DNA of 64,000 nucleotides from Culex pipiens pallens (Eukaryota; Arthropoda; Insecta; Diptera; Culicidae): contig NC_068939.1 in the NCBI RefSeq assembly GCF_016801865.2, positions 40,896,747 through 40,960,746 on the forward strand, given 5' to 3'. Below are positions 32,761 through 43,755 of this stretch, piece after piece; the stretch's first letter is position 1; each line of letters opens with the position of its first letter. Below the pieces are notes generated by a model, which made no database searches, was not told the origin of the DNA, and saw nothing but the letters and a program-made list of their open reading frames with translations. Made by a program: the position numbers and the translations under genes.

Positions 32761-33230
32761 ATAAACAAAATTATAAACAAAAATAACCGAGATCTTAAAA
32801 AAATTAACATTGTTTTTGGAATTTTGTAATGACCAATTTCTTTAAAAATGAGTTTGTCATGCAATTTTTTACAGCTCTTCATTAAATTTAGAAAAACTTC
32901 TCCGAAGACACCATATTTTTAGCCCTTTTTGCTAAAAAATGTGTAGCTTCCGATAATGTTTCGGAATGAAAATGTTTTATAAGTTTCAGCGATTTTGGCC
33001 AAAAGCTAAAATTTACTCAAACCTGAAAAATCATTTTCCCTTACTGTTCGGAGCAAAATCGAGGTTTTTACGTTTTTCAACATTACACGTAACTGGGTCA
33101 ACCAAATTGGATAAAATTTTAATGTTTATAAGCTAACATTCTGTACAAACTAATGCCGATTGAAAAAGGTTGAATACTAAAATGGTTAATGTTTTACCCA
33201 AAAAGAATGTAGACCAGAACATTCGTGTTG
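32761..33230. other. AT-rich spacer
   Basis: No gene or defined repeat recognised. Confidence 0.35.
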
Positions 33231-34560
33231 AGTGCACTTCTGCGCTGATATAAGAATATAAGACAACTCAACCAAGTCGCCACCCTGCCCAACCCTATCA
33301 CACCATAAACCGGAAAACCCTTTAGGCGCGACGCCACCCCCGCCGTCGACGGAGCCGTTCGTCCTCCCCACAAATCGCCCCCTTCCTCAACATTCTCGCC
33401 CACAATCGGACAACAAAATATTGATTTAATAACCCCATTTTTACCTACCTTCTGAGACCGCTGAATCTGCCACAACACTCCTTCCGAATCAAGATTCTTC
33501 AGCAGCAGCCACTCTTAAATTTCACCAGCTCCGTCGGTTTTCGGTCTGCTGGTTCCTTTCTTTTTTTTTGTTTCTTCTCTCGAGATGAATCTCCCCTGAG
33601 TCAGCTTTTTCAGCTCCCCGTCGAATCGTGGCCAAAAACCGATGCTGCTGCTGCGGTTTGGCGTCAAAAATTCAATCCTTTCCAAACGCAATTAATTATG
33701 GATACTTTTACTGGCTTTACTCTGACCTTTTTTCGGTTTCTTCTTCGACCGACTTTTTATTCCTCCTTAAAGAGGGGGGGGGACACTTCACTTGGGGACA
33801 CACGACGACGCTATTGGCCTTTTTCCCTGTTGAGATGGGGAGGACGAAGGGGGACACTCTCTAAATTTGCTCTTTTTCCCTGATACAATTCTTGAAATTT
33901 TCTTTTTGCTGCTAATCCCCGCGTCCAAGGACACTTCCCAACAGAACACCAAGCTCTCCTCGGTCAATCACGGCTTCCCTGATTCGCCAATCCGTATTTT
34001 ACCCCGTTGCATAAAACGATTCGCTTCTCTTTGATGATGCAAAATTTGCTTTCTTGTGTAACACACGGTTCGGGCGCGACAACTGGGACGGAACGCGGCC
34101 ACTACGACCTACTTCAGGCAACTGCAACACTGCCAGCAGTCCGGGACGTTCCCAGAATTCCTCCAGGGGACCACTTACTCCTACGGAAGAATCGATGCCA
34201 CACAGAACAACAACAACAAGCACACAAAGTTTGACACTCTGGCTGCTGCCAGGCACTTGCCAGTGGGGGCTTCTCCGTGGCCACAGTCACTAGCTCTGTC
34301 ACACGCAAGAGAGAATCGACGACGACGACGGCGAGCGCGACCCAAAAATAAAGCAAGAAAGCAAAAAACGCGGTGCGCGGATTCGGGCGACGATGACGGG
34401 GTGATGGAGGAGAGAACCTGCGAGTTGTTCGAGCGGAAAAAAGGTAAACATTGCGGGAAACTCGCGCAAAGCGAAACGTCAGATTTTGTGTTTTGGTGTG
34501 GGTGGAGGTGTTTTTAGTACAAAATGTTTGATTTGTTTTATTAGGGTGATTAAGTGAAAC
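33231..34560 (-). promoter_or_regulatory. Repeat-poor block, possible 5' region of minus gene
   Basis: A contiguous block of balanced, CpG-containing sequence, without TIRs, inside transposon-rich DNA. On the minus strand CTCAGAAG|GTAGGTAAAA near 33445-33460 is a strong splice donor. The 200 bases before it contain no ATG, which fits a 5'UTR exon. On the plus strand AAAAAAG|GTAAAC at about 34443 is another possible donor, so the transcribed strand is not settled. If minus, the coding part would lie leftward, perhaps ending at 7345. This is inference. Confidence 0.3.
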
Positions 34561-35005
34561 CCACAAGTGTTTTGCGATATGAAGGGCATGTATTTCCATC
34601 GAGCACCTAATGTTGTTAAAAGGTTTAAAGGTATTCAAGCAAACAAATTTCTTTTAAACAATTTTGCATGCAAAATTAGTTTTTTAATAACTAAGGATCG
34701 ACAAATGAGATGGAAGTAGGTCCAAATCATTAAACTGACAGACATACGAGAAAATCCAGTATCAACAATTCTTTTTTAAAGTCCAATGATGCCGATGCAA
34801 ATATTTTTCAAAGTTTTTGTCCCTCGGCTCTGTCCGGGGTCAAGGGAGTTCAAAAAAATAAAAAAATATAAATGAGGTCCTAAAGCCCCTTGTAAATTTT
34901 AATGTACATCGGTTAAAAACACGATTGAAAACCATTTCTGATCACCTTTTCTCATTTTAATGCAAAAAATAAAATGACAAGGCAACATTTTTTCGATGGG
35001 GTAAC
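34561..35005. other. Spacer with MITE fragment
   Basis: 34787-34850 (GATGCCGATGCAAATATTTTTC...GTCCCTCGG) is one end of the GGCCGNTGCAAATATTTTT MITE family seen at 12882 and 54898. The rest is AT-rich and unassigned. Confidence 0.45.
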
Positions 35006-35215
35006 TACACGCAGAAAAACAAGGCATATTTGAATCAACAAAACGTTTTGTTGATTTGAAAATCAAGAACTTTTTCAAAACAACGAAAGATGTTTGTGGA
35101 ATATAGAAAATCAATGTTTGCTTCAACGCAAAATCGCCGTTGATTATATTCAACAAAAATTTTGTTGAATCTAACCTCGTACAGGCTGATCGTACATTTT
35201 TTTTTTCTGCGTGTA
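35006..35215. mobile_element. 210-bp MITE, TACACGCAGAAAAA TIR
   Basis: TACACGCAGAAAAAC at the left and TTTTTTCTGCGTGTA at the right. Inner inverted pieces such as CAACAAAACGTTTTGTTGATT increase hairpin character. No ORF. Confidence 0.75.
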
Positions 35216-35886
35216 GGGTCCTCTTGGAACGAGCTGTCAATTAGGACCATATCTTTCAAGAAGGATCGCGAAGTTAATTTTTCAAAATTGATTTAAAAAT
35301 TCATTTTAAATCCTTTGCGGTCGTACAAAGGGTCATTTTACAAAGAAAAATAAGCTTTATCGCTCTGAACAATAATATCCCAAATTTAAGCTTCATTTTA
35401 GGACCCAATTTTGAAATATCAAGCCATATAGTTTCAACATTTGAATGAAAAAAGTTTTGCAATCATGTGTTTTCAAAAAAATAAGATTTGACAAAAATAA
35501 AAAAATAGAGAAAAAAAAATTGCCGATAATAAATATCGAAAATTTTCGAAAATTCTAAAGATTTCAAAATCAACCCAAACATGCTAGAAATGATTCTAAA
35601 CGCAAGGGGATGCATTTAAATTGTTTTCAGCTGATTCCACTTATATTTATATTGAAATTTTGAAGTTTTTTGAAAAAAACTATAAATATTGTTTTGTCCC
35701 TGGTATTGTACCCTGATTTTTCGGGCCATCTTTGAAGGGGGAAACACCTGATGATAGCTTTATCGCTGTAAACAATAATATCAGCAATCTAAGCTTCATT
35801 TTAGGACCCAATTGGATTAAAAACCCATTCTTAATCCTTTGCGGTCGTGCAAAGGATCATTGTGCTCAAAAAAATAAACTTGATTG
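35216..35886. repeat. Repeat with AGCTTCATTTTAGGACCCAATT
   Basis: TTTATCGCTCTGAACAATAAT...CTTCATTTTAGGACCCAATT at 35358 recurs at 35759, and in degenerate form after the next element at 36665 (AAGCTATGTTTTAGGACCC). CCTTTGCGGTCGT occurs at 35315 and 35839. It is probably one old element with duplicated parts, into which the next element inserted. Confidence 0.5.
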
Positions 35887-36003
35887 TTTTGCCTTCCTCA
35901 CTGAGGTAAGGCTTAATCCTGCTCTAAAATTGAACTTTTTATTTTTAGCCCGAAAACCCACCTTGATGTATACATATCGACTCAGAATCGAAAACTGAAC
36001 AAA

Positions 36004-36088
36004 TGTCTGTGTGTATGTGTGTGTGTATGTGTGTGTGTATGTGTGTATGTATGTGTGTGTGTGTATGTGTGTGTGTGTGTGTGTATGT
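36004..36088. repeat. (TGTGTGTA)n microsatellite
   Basis: About 85 bp of TG repeats punctuated by TATG. It is internal to the surrounding element. Confidence 0.9.
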
Positions 36089-36120
36089 GACCAATAATGT
36101 CACGCAGTTTTCTCAGCAAT

Positions 36121-36530
36121 GTACTTTTTTGTAGCTGGATTTCACTTAAATGCATGTAAACAATGATCGGATAGATCATCCGACCCATCGTTGGTTAGGT
36201 AACCGAAAGACCTTTCCAACGAGTCTAAAACATTGAAGATCTGGCTACCCTGTCTCGAGTTCTGACCACTTAAGTGACATTAATGTACTTTTTAGAAGCT
36301 GGATCTCACTTAAATGTATGTATACAATGTCCGGATCCACCATCCAACCCATCGTTGGTTAGGTAATCGAAAGACCTTTCCAACGAGTCTTAAACATTGA
36401 AGATCTGGCAACCCTGTCTCGAGTTCTGACCACTTAAGTGATATTTACGTACTTTTTTGTAGCCGGATCTCACTTAAATGTATGTAAACAATGTCCGGAT
36501 CCATCATCCAACCCATCGTTGATATGTGAT
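36121..36530. repeat. 164-bp tandem repeat, 2.5 units
   Basis: GTACTTTTTTGTAGCTGGAT starts at 36121, with related starts at 36285 and 36449 (period 164 bp). Each unit contains CCATCGTTGGTTAGGTAA and GTTCTGACCACTTAAGTGA. The third is incomplete and merges into the right end of the element. Confidence 0.8.
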
Positions 36531-36655
36531 ATGTGTGTTTTTTGTAATCCGGAACATAACGAAATCAGACGAAAATTGTGTCCAAACCCATCATATCACA
36601 TATCACCCATTGTTGGAAAAGAGTGAGGAAGGCACCAACCACATAGGTGGATTAA

Positions 36656-37400
36656 GTTAGTTTTTGAATAATAATATCACAAATTTAAGCTATGTTTTAG
36701 GACCCAATTTAAAAGGAAAATAATAATTTCATGATTCGGTTATCCCTAGGTTATTGTTTTTTTTTTCAAATATTTGAATCTGTTTATTTTAAAATCCATA
36801 TTTTTATTTCAGATTTATTTTATTAAATTTTTTATTAAACTATATCAATCTATTTCATTTTTGAGTTTTAAAAAAATATATATTTTAACCTTTGAAGGAT
36901 TTTGTTTTTAATCATAATCGTTACTTTTTGAATTTTTTAATGATTGTTGTTTTTAATCTCTTCATTTTAGTTTTTTATTATGTGTTATTTTTGAATTACA
37001 TAATTTGTAATATAAAAAAAAAAATTTTTGATTTATTTCTGTTTTTTTTTATTAAAACTTTCATCAAATCTGTACTGCCTCTTTTAGCATGAATGCCCCA
37101 TATGCATTTACACGAATTTAAGGCGATGTTATCACAAAAGATATTTTTTACAATTGTTTCAATTATTAAAAGTTTGTTTGCTTTTAGGTGAAAGTTTCGT
37201 ACTTTTGACTGAAATTAACCAATACGTACTTTTAATTAAACTAAACACATATGAATCGTTTATAATTAGGTGGAAATAAAAAGGTGTTTTGGTGAATATT
37301 TTGAAAAATATTTAAAAAAACGCAAAAACAATCGTCTTTCCATTTGTGATCTGTGCTCTGCTCTCATTTAGTACAAGTTTGTTCTAAAACTTGCACGCAA
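36656..37400. other. AT-rich spacer
   Basis: Poly-T/A-rich DNA with no recognised gene. Short frames are Phe/Leu/Ile-rich and look non-coding. Confidence 0.35.
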
Positions 37401-37553
37401 GTTCATTGTTTTGGTTAGCACAAATTAACAGTGTACCGTAATCATTTGACGTTTTCGTTCCGATCCGTTCGCGAAAGAGTGCGCGAGCAGTTTTCAGCCA
37501 GATATCGCTCTCCCTAAAATCGGATTTATTCCGTTCTTTTGCGGCCCCCAACC
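37401..37553 (+). promoter_or_regulatory. Likely NDUFS4 promoter/5'UTR
   Basis: Composition turns CpG-rich just before the NDUFS4 ATG (GTTTTCGTTCCGATCCGTTC, GAAAGAGTGCGCGAGCAGTT). A pyrimidine-rich GCTCTCCCTAAAATC precedes the start codon, as in many insect housekeeping genes. No TATA box is evident, and the transcription start cannot be fixed. Confidence 0.45.
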
Positions 37554-40500
37554 ATGAGCCTCATCCTCAGAACTGTGTCCCGCGGGGCAGTGTCCCAGTG
37601 GTAAGTTCCTGCGCAAATTGCAAGCCCTGAGGGTTTAGTTAAAAGCGTTCAAATCATTCCACCGTCGAACGCCGATGGTTGTGTAATCGAAATTTTGATA
37701 GTCTTTTGTTTTCCCCTGCAGGGCACGAGCATCGTTCTCGACCTCGTCGGTGGCGCTGAAGGATCCGCGCGCCCACAAGGAGGCACCGTACGTGGACGCC
37801 AACCTGATCATCGCCGACGAGACGGAACGCCGCGAGAAGGAGAAGGCATCGCTGACCATCTCGGTGCCGACCAAGGTGGGCGCGGGAATCGCGGTCCAAG
37901 TTGGGTTGTTGCTAACTTTGAATTTGTCTTGTAGGTTGACCTGAGTCCCATCAGTGGCATTCCGACGGAGCATGTGAAGGAGCGCCGCGTGCGGATCTTT
38001 GTTCCGTCCAAGAATGCTATGCAGAGTGGAACCGACAACATCCAGCACTGGAGCATTGAGTTCGATACGCGCGAACGCTGGGAGAACCCGCTGATGGGGT
38101 GGTCCTCGAGGTGAGTTTTGGGATTTTTGGTTGAGGGATTGTGCTCATATTTTTTACAGTTAAGATATGTATTTTTTTCTTAATCATTAAACTGCACCAA
38201 AGTTTTGCTAGCAATATAATTTGAATGCCACGGGTTGTTCACCTGACACCAGGGTGTAAAATGATCCAGCAGCTTCTTGCGGGCACGTTCCGACAGTTCC
38301 CCAAACACGTCAAAGTCCAGCTGGCGCAGATGTTGGCCGTGGTGGTTGATGATGTGGTCCACGGACTGCTCGCTTACGTTGCAATGGAGGGACAGTCGCT
38401 TCAGGGTCTTCAGACTTTGGCAGAGCTTGAGCACGACACCGTCGTTGACGCACCAAACGTGCTTGAGCTCCAGCTGTTCCAGGTTTGGACAGAGCTGGAA
38501 CAGTTGAAACAGCACTCGGCGAGGGATAGTAAGCAGGTGCATCTGCAGCTTGCGCAGGGAGGCAAAGTTTTGCTCACACACGTACGCGAGGCTCATGCCG
38601 TTGCCGATGGTCACTCCGCCAAGGCTCAACGTACGTAAGCCGGAACAGCTGAGCAGATAGTCGGTGAGACTATTGTCCATTGGTTGGATCGAAATCAGAC
38701 GGAGTTCTTCTACACTTGTGAGCTTACAATGTTCAAAGTGAACTCTGCTGTCGGAACAGCCCGAAACTTCCAAGTACCTTAGCGTTGGCATTTGGGCTGT
38801 GCGAAGGATAGCCTTGTAAGCTCTCACATTGACCCGAAGACGGGTGAGCTTGAGCTGGCGAAATTCTGCTTGGCTCAGGAACTGTTGGAAGAATGTTATG
38901 ATTATTGAATTATTCCGTTATTTAAACTTTATACAAACCATAATCGAATCCGAGTCAACACTGAGATCCGTAATGTATCGTTGGGCTTGGAAAAAGAATC
39001 CAAACACGACGCTGTTGTACTTCGTCAGACTTAGAATCGCAACCCGGTGCAACCTCAGCTGCTTCAGCATCGAAAGCGCTCTCAACAGCTTATTGGTCGC
39101 ATCAAATTTAATCCCTTCGAGCGTGCTCTCCAAAGTCTCAATCATCCTCAGCACCGCTTTCTTATTCCAAACTCCACTCACGGCCAAGTTCTTCACCCGA
39201 GGACAAACTTTGCCGAGCAAATCCAGCAAATTGTCCGGAACCGCCGTCGCACGCTCGTCGGAACGATCGTTCTGCAACGCCAGCGTCTCCAGCTGCTCCA
39301 TCCGAAAATCAACCCACTCCACCGCATACCCCTCCAAATAGTACACCTGAATCAACGCCAGCGCCTTCAAGCTCCCACAGCCCCGCAACATCCCGAAAAG
39401 TGTCCCCAGCGAAACCCCGCAGCAATTAACCTCGAGACTAACCAACCCCTGCCCAAACGAACCCCACCAATGGTGCACCGCCAAAATCTCGCAACACCCC
39501 AACTCGGCGTGCCCAGCCGGAAGAACCACCGGACGGTACCCCCCGTCCATCGCCTTCACTCCGCAAAAGTCCACCCGGAAGCGGTCCCGCAGCGAGCGAC
39601 TGCCATCGACGACCCGCTTCCACGTTCGGCAGGTTCGGCGAACGTTCAGCAGCTCTGCTACATCCAGATGGGTGAAGATCGCGGTCCAAAGCTCCGCCGG
39701 AACGATCGCGGTCAAATCCGGCTCGGAGTGGCATTGATTACAGGGCTTTTGAGCGCACAATTTACACAAACGGGGGGAATCCATGTTGGATTTGAGATTG
39801 ATGGCCAATAACAAGCAGATAGGAGCGATAAATGAATCGTAGTTGAACAGAACAATAGGATGGACATTAGGGTGGCTCCAGATTTGTTCGACAATGTAAA
39901 TTTCCGAATAATTTGCTACATGACTTACTCCAATAAAACAATAATAATATAAATTAAGAAATCTTTGAAAATGATTCAATTAATTTTCGGTTAGAATATC
40001 AACAAAAATATATTTAAAAAAAATATTTTCGAACAGGTCAGAGGTTTCTGTCTAAAAAATCCAAAAAAGATTCACAATTTTTAAATCACGCCTGTTAAAA
40101 AACAATCGGGCAAATAAGTTTTTTAGTTAAGTTTGATTTAAAAAATAGGTTTGTTGATAGTTTTCCAATAGTTTTATTAATTAATATTTGGATTTAATTT
40201 TTTTTGTTTTTTTTTTTAATATTTTGATATTTTGAATGTTTTTTTTTTAAATCAAAAGTTATGAGCTACAGAATTTCAAATTTTAAAATGAGAGGATTTT
40301 AAATTTTTAGAATACAGTAGTTGTTCGGTAACTGGGCTGAGAACGTAGCCCAGTCACCGAATGCTGCTCGCTAACAGGGCTGAACAAAAAATAACGAGGG
40401 GACCACCGATGCCTAATATTTTCCTGATGAAAAATAAAAGATACTCAAATTTATTTACAATGCTTACTTTTCATATTTCTTTAATTGTGACTTGAAATTA

Positions 40501-43411
40501 AATACATGTTTGAAAAAAGTATTTTTTATTTGTTGAACAGGCTTTTGGCATCCATTAACCCCTCGGTCATTTCGGTTTGTTTTGGTTTTTTGACGTTTGT
40601 CTGCTTTTTAACTGGGCTACAGCCCAGTTATCGAGCGCCAAGTTACCGAACAACTACTGTACCACGAGTTTTTTTTTAATTTTTTTGATTTTTAATTTTT
40701 GAATGTTGTTTTTGATTTTTGTGTTCCAGAATTTTCAAATTTTGAAATCTGCAGATTTTAAGTTTTTGAATTGTTGTATTTTAAATTATTAAACTACTTA
40801 ATTTTGGCATGTTTGATTCTAAATTTTTTTGATTTTAGAATTTTTAATGCTCTTATGTTTTTTTTTTTATTTTAAGTTATTTTCGAAAACTTTTTTATTT
40901 CTGTATTCTTAAATTTTTCAATTTCTCAATTTCTAATTTTATAATGTTCTGAATTTTTCCTTTTTTTGAATTTATAATTTTTGTTTTACAGAATTTTCAA
41001 ACTTTCAATCTGCGAGCTTAATTTTTTTAATGCAGGTTTTAATTTTTAAAATCTTTCAGAATTTAAATTTTGGTAAATTTTATAATTTGTTAAATTTTTT
41101 TGTTTTAGAATTTCTTAGTTTTTAAATTTTGGAATTTCCTAATTTTAAAATTTTCAGGTTTTGATTTTCTAAACATTTTTAATTTACAGATTTTTTTTAT
41201 TTTTGAAACTGCGGATTTAATATTTTTAATACCTTTATTTTTTGATTTTTGAATCCTGTAATTTCTTAATTTTAGATGTTTTTTTTTCAATGTTTTTTGT
41301 CCTTTTTTTTAGTTTGGAGTTTTAAAATTTTAAATTTTGGAATTTCTGAATTTTTAAATTTAGAAAATTATAATTTTTGTATTTTTTTCTAATTTGCTCG
41401 TTAGTTCGTCTCCCTGGGTCCTGTTTCGATGGAGTCGCTGATAGGCAGTTGGACTCACAATCCAAAGGTCGTCAGTTCGAATCCCGGGGTGGATGGAAGC
41501 TTATCCACTCGAGAACGCCAAGGCAATGCTGTAGAGCTAACAATTTATATATTATTTATTTATTTTAATTTGATATTTTTGAGTTTCATGATTTAAAAAG
41601 TTTTTACTCGTTTTTTTTTTTAATTTTTGAGCTTCTGAATTTTTAAATATTAGATTTTTCAATGCTTGGTTTTATTTTCTTCCGGTTTTTTTTTAATTTG
41701 TATTATTTTTAATTTTTGAATTTATTTTTTTATTTTTTTTTATTCTAAATTGCTGAATGTTTTCTTGTATTTTTTCAATTTCAAAATAAGGCTGGTACAA
41801 ATTTTATTGAAAGTTTTTGTCTTCAAAGCTTTAAGTACAATCAGCTGAAATCAATTTAAAATGCATTTTCCTGCGATTAGAATTATTTTTAGCATGTTTG
41901 GGTTGATTTTAAAATCTTTTTGAATTTTTGAAAATTTTTAATGTTTATGTTTTTTTTCGCTAAAATTTTTGTTTTCGACAAATCTTTCATTTTTGAAAAT
42001 TAATGATTGCAAAACAAGTGAACTAGTGTAAAATACATTTAAAAACACTTTTTCCATGCAAATGCTGAAACTATGGCTTGTTATTTCTTTTATTTTTTTG
42101 TCCAGAATTTTTAAATTTTGAAAATTACGGATTTTACATTAATGTCTCCTTGAAAAAAATGTCACTTCGGATACTGTAAACTGGGGTCAATCGGGACATA
42201 TGGGGCGAATTGGGACAGCAGTTTTAACCATGTTGGAGCACAATATTTTGATTTTTCTGGTTGGTTTCGGTTAGAACAGACTCAGGCCAACAAAATGTGT
42301 ACCTACATCCATTTCCAAATTTAAAAGCTTAAAGTGCTCTAAAAACTGCTGTCCCTATTCAGACTGTAGTTCCGATTCACCCCAGATTATGGTAATCAAC
42401 ATGCGATTTTTTTCGATTTCTTGTTTTTGGTTGTTGAGCTTGAAATGCTCTACTCTGCCTCTGATCGCATAATTGTCCCATATGCATTTTCATCGCTTTT
42501 GAGTTATCGTTGCAGTTTTGTTCAGAATCGCGAGATCTTTCAGAAAAGCCTATAACATCCAGTACTTCGTTCTAGAAATCAGGAGGAAATCGAGTTTTTT
42601 CGTGAAAAATTAACACGTAACCTTATGTGTGGGACGAACTTCAAATGCGTTTATCTCAGCTTGCTGTTTTTTTATGTGAACATGGGCAGTATAGTGATTT
42701 AGAATTTTTAAACTCAATATGGCGGCCAAAATGGCGGTGTTGAAATACTGAGAAATTGTATTCGATATGCTAGAAAGCAATCTACAACTCAAATTTGACT
42801 AAAATTGGGTCACAAAACTCGAATTTAATGTTAAAAGCAAGAAAACAAAAAATACGAAAACGGTATTTTTTTGTTCATGATTCGATTATCCCCCGTCCCA
42901 TAAAAACCTTCGGATAATTGAGTCTGGACTGTATTGAGTATGTAATTTAGTAATTTTATTTTAAAATTTTGGAATTTCTGAATTTAATCATGAATTTTTG
43001 AATGCTAATTTTTTTTTAATCTGCGGATTTAATTTTTTTAATACTTGTATTTTTAAATTAATAAATTTTAAAATTGCTTAACGTTTGTAATTTTCAATAA
43101 AATAAGCTCAAATTGACCTGATAGAAATGAAAAATAAATAATAAAATAATTATACCTAAATAAATGCATTCGAGTGCTAACTATTTATATCAACAACATT
43201 AATTTCATTTTTTTTCTCCAACCTTACTAGCGGCGACCCCCTGTCCAACATGCGCGTCGACTTCGGGTCGGCCGAGGAGGCCATCTCGCACTGCGAACGG
43301 AACGGCTGGCGGTGGTTCGTGGACCAGCCCCAGGCCGAGAAGAAGGCCCGCGTCAAGAACTACGGCATCAACTTTGCGTGGAACAAGCGCACCCGCGTCT
43401 CTACCAAGTAA
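37554..43411 (+). CDS. NDUFS4: NADH dehydrogenase Fe-S protein 4 (complex I 18 kDa)
   Basis: Accessory subunit of mitochondrial complex I, on the matrix arm near the NADH-oxidising module, needed for assembly and stability. Four exons: 37554-37600, 37722-37875, 37935-38110 and 43231-43411, with intron phases 2, 0 and 2 and standard GT/AG borders. They give a 185-residue protein, close to the family's usual length. The N-terminus (MSLILRTVSRGAVSQWARAS) is a basic mitochondrial presequence. The conserved domain runs from about residue 68 to the end, including VRIFVPSKNAMQSG, HWSIEFDTRERWENPLMGW and the C-terminal KRTRVSTK. The serine of RVS is a proposed PKA site in mammals. The third intron is 5.1 kb and contains an antisense F-box gene and several MITEs. 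The gene ends 345 bp from the stop codon of a convergent gene. Confidence 0.96.
38180..39784 (-). CDS. F-box/LRR protein nested in NDUFS4 intron
   Basis: Putative substrate receptor of an SCF ubiquitin ligase. Two exons on the minus strand: 39784-38939 and 38881-38180, joined across a 57-bp intron (ATG|GTTTGT...CCAACAG|TTCCTG, phase 0). The product is 515 residues. I start at 39784 (MDSPRLCKLC) because upstream in-frame sequence is AT-rich and unlike coding DNA. Residues 7-18 hold two CxxC pairs. An F-box follows at about 27-65 (VPAELWTAIF, LNVRRTCRTWKRVV). Leucine-rich repeats of the F-box type fill the rest, such as LVSLEVNCCGVSLGTL, LRTLSLGGVTIGNG and LEQLELKHVWCVNDG. Coding DNA is GC-rich. 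The stop codon is only about 70 bp from NDUFS4 exon 3 on the opposite strand, so a 3'UTR could overlap that exon as antisense. The target substrate cannot be told from sequence. Confidence 0.85.
39785..40314. other. Upstream of F-box gene, within NDUFS4 intron
   Basis: 39785-39980 is probably the 5'UTR and promoter of the F-box gene. Beyond it the DNA is poly-T/A-rich. No further exon is seen. Confidence 0.4.
40315..40659. mobile_element. 345-bp Tc1/mariner-type MITE, TA TSD
   Basis: The ends CAGTAGTTGTTCGGTAACTGG and the complement of CCAAGTTACCGAACAACTACTG are bounded by TA at 40313-40314 and 40660-40661. Subterminal AACTGGGCT...AGCCCAGT copies are inside. TA duplication with CAGTAGT ends fits pogo-type elements. 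Confidence 0.85.
41396..41545 (+). mobile_element. tRNA-Val-derived SINE, internally deleted
   Basis: CGATGGAGTCGCTGATAGGC, the anticodon arm TTGGACTCACAATCCAA (CAC) and the B box CAGTTCGAATCCCGGGG match 19795-19985. The segment between GGATGGAAGCT and GAGAACGCCAAGG is largely missing. Confidence 0.65.
41787..42110. mobile_element. Partial GGCTGGTACAAAT-family MITE
   Basis: AATAAGGCTGGTACAAATTTT and the internal GATTGCAAAACAAGTGAACT...CTATGGCTTGTTATTT match 54898-55382. The right terminal repeat is absent. Confidence 0.55.
42173..42392. mobile_element. MITE-like, CTGGGGTCAATCGGGAC ends
   Basis: ACTGTAAACTGGGGTCAATC at the left is partly complemented by GATTCACCCCAGATTATGGT at the right; inner GACAGCAGTTTT/AAAACTGCTGTC are also inverted. 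Ends are approximate. Confidence 0.5.
42650..42935. mobile_element. Partial CGATTATCCGAAG-family element
   Basis: ATATGGCGGCCAAAATGGCGG, then GATTCGATTATCC and CGGATAATTGAGTCTGGACTGTA, match the terminal and internal parts of 54722-55541. The left end is not complete. Confidence 0.55.
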
Positions 43412-43453
43412 GGGGAATGATGGTGCGAAAGTGGTTAGCGAAAAAGTGGGAGG

Positions 43454-43459
43454 AATAAA
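43454..43459 (+). terminator. NDUFS4 poly(A) signal
   Basis: AATAAA 42 bp after the NDUFS4 stop; another AATAAA follows near 43534. A short 3'UTR is consistent with the convergent gene that begins its stop codon at 43758. Confidence 0.6.
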
Positions 43460-43755
43460 TCGTTGTTTGTAACATACACTGCTTGGTGATTAAAAATTAT
43501 GAAAATTGTGAATGATTTCTTTTCTCAGCAAATAAAACGAAATAGTCCCTATAAATTTAAATTGAACTTTTGTAATATATTTAACCGATGTTTTCCCTTA
43601 TCAAAAAAAAAGAAGTAAAGTAAAAGTCACTGTCATACAGTCTAAACCCGGTTATTGCTTACGAAGATAGTTTTTGTGATATGTTTTTTTATGGATGGAG
43701 TAGAGGATTGGACGGTTTTTAAGTTTGCGAGTCAACAACCCAACGCCCATAGTTG

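Larger units (their letters stand above)
35887..36655. mobile_element. Inverted-repeat element, GCCTTCCTCACT ends
   Basis: GCCTTCCTCACT at 35891 is inverted as AGTGAGGAAGGC at 36622, followed by ACCACATAGGTGGATTAAGT at the right border. The inside holds a GT-rich microsatellite and a three-unit 164-bp tandem repeat. No protein is encoded. Flanking repeat sequence resumes on both sides. Confidence 0.65.
40662..43230 (+). other. Rest of NDUFS4 intron 3, repeat-rich
   Basis: Very AT-rich intron DNA (long TTTTTAATTTTTGAATTT-like runs at 40670-41380 and 41570-41780), with several element fragments listed separately. No additional exon was found; the acceptor of exon 4 is at 43229-43230. Confidence 0.6.

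Noticed and set aside
34114..34638. 174-codon minus-strand ORF
   Set aside because: No domain, odd Thr/Asn/Arg-rich composition, no splice context. More likely promoter or UTR sequence.
39047..39811. 254-codon plus-strand ORF opposite the F-box gene
   Set aside because: Antisense shadow of GC-rich coding DNA; the minus frame has an F-box, LRRs and a clean intron.
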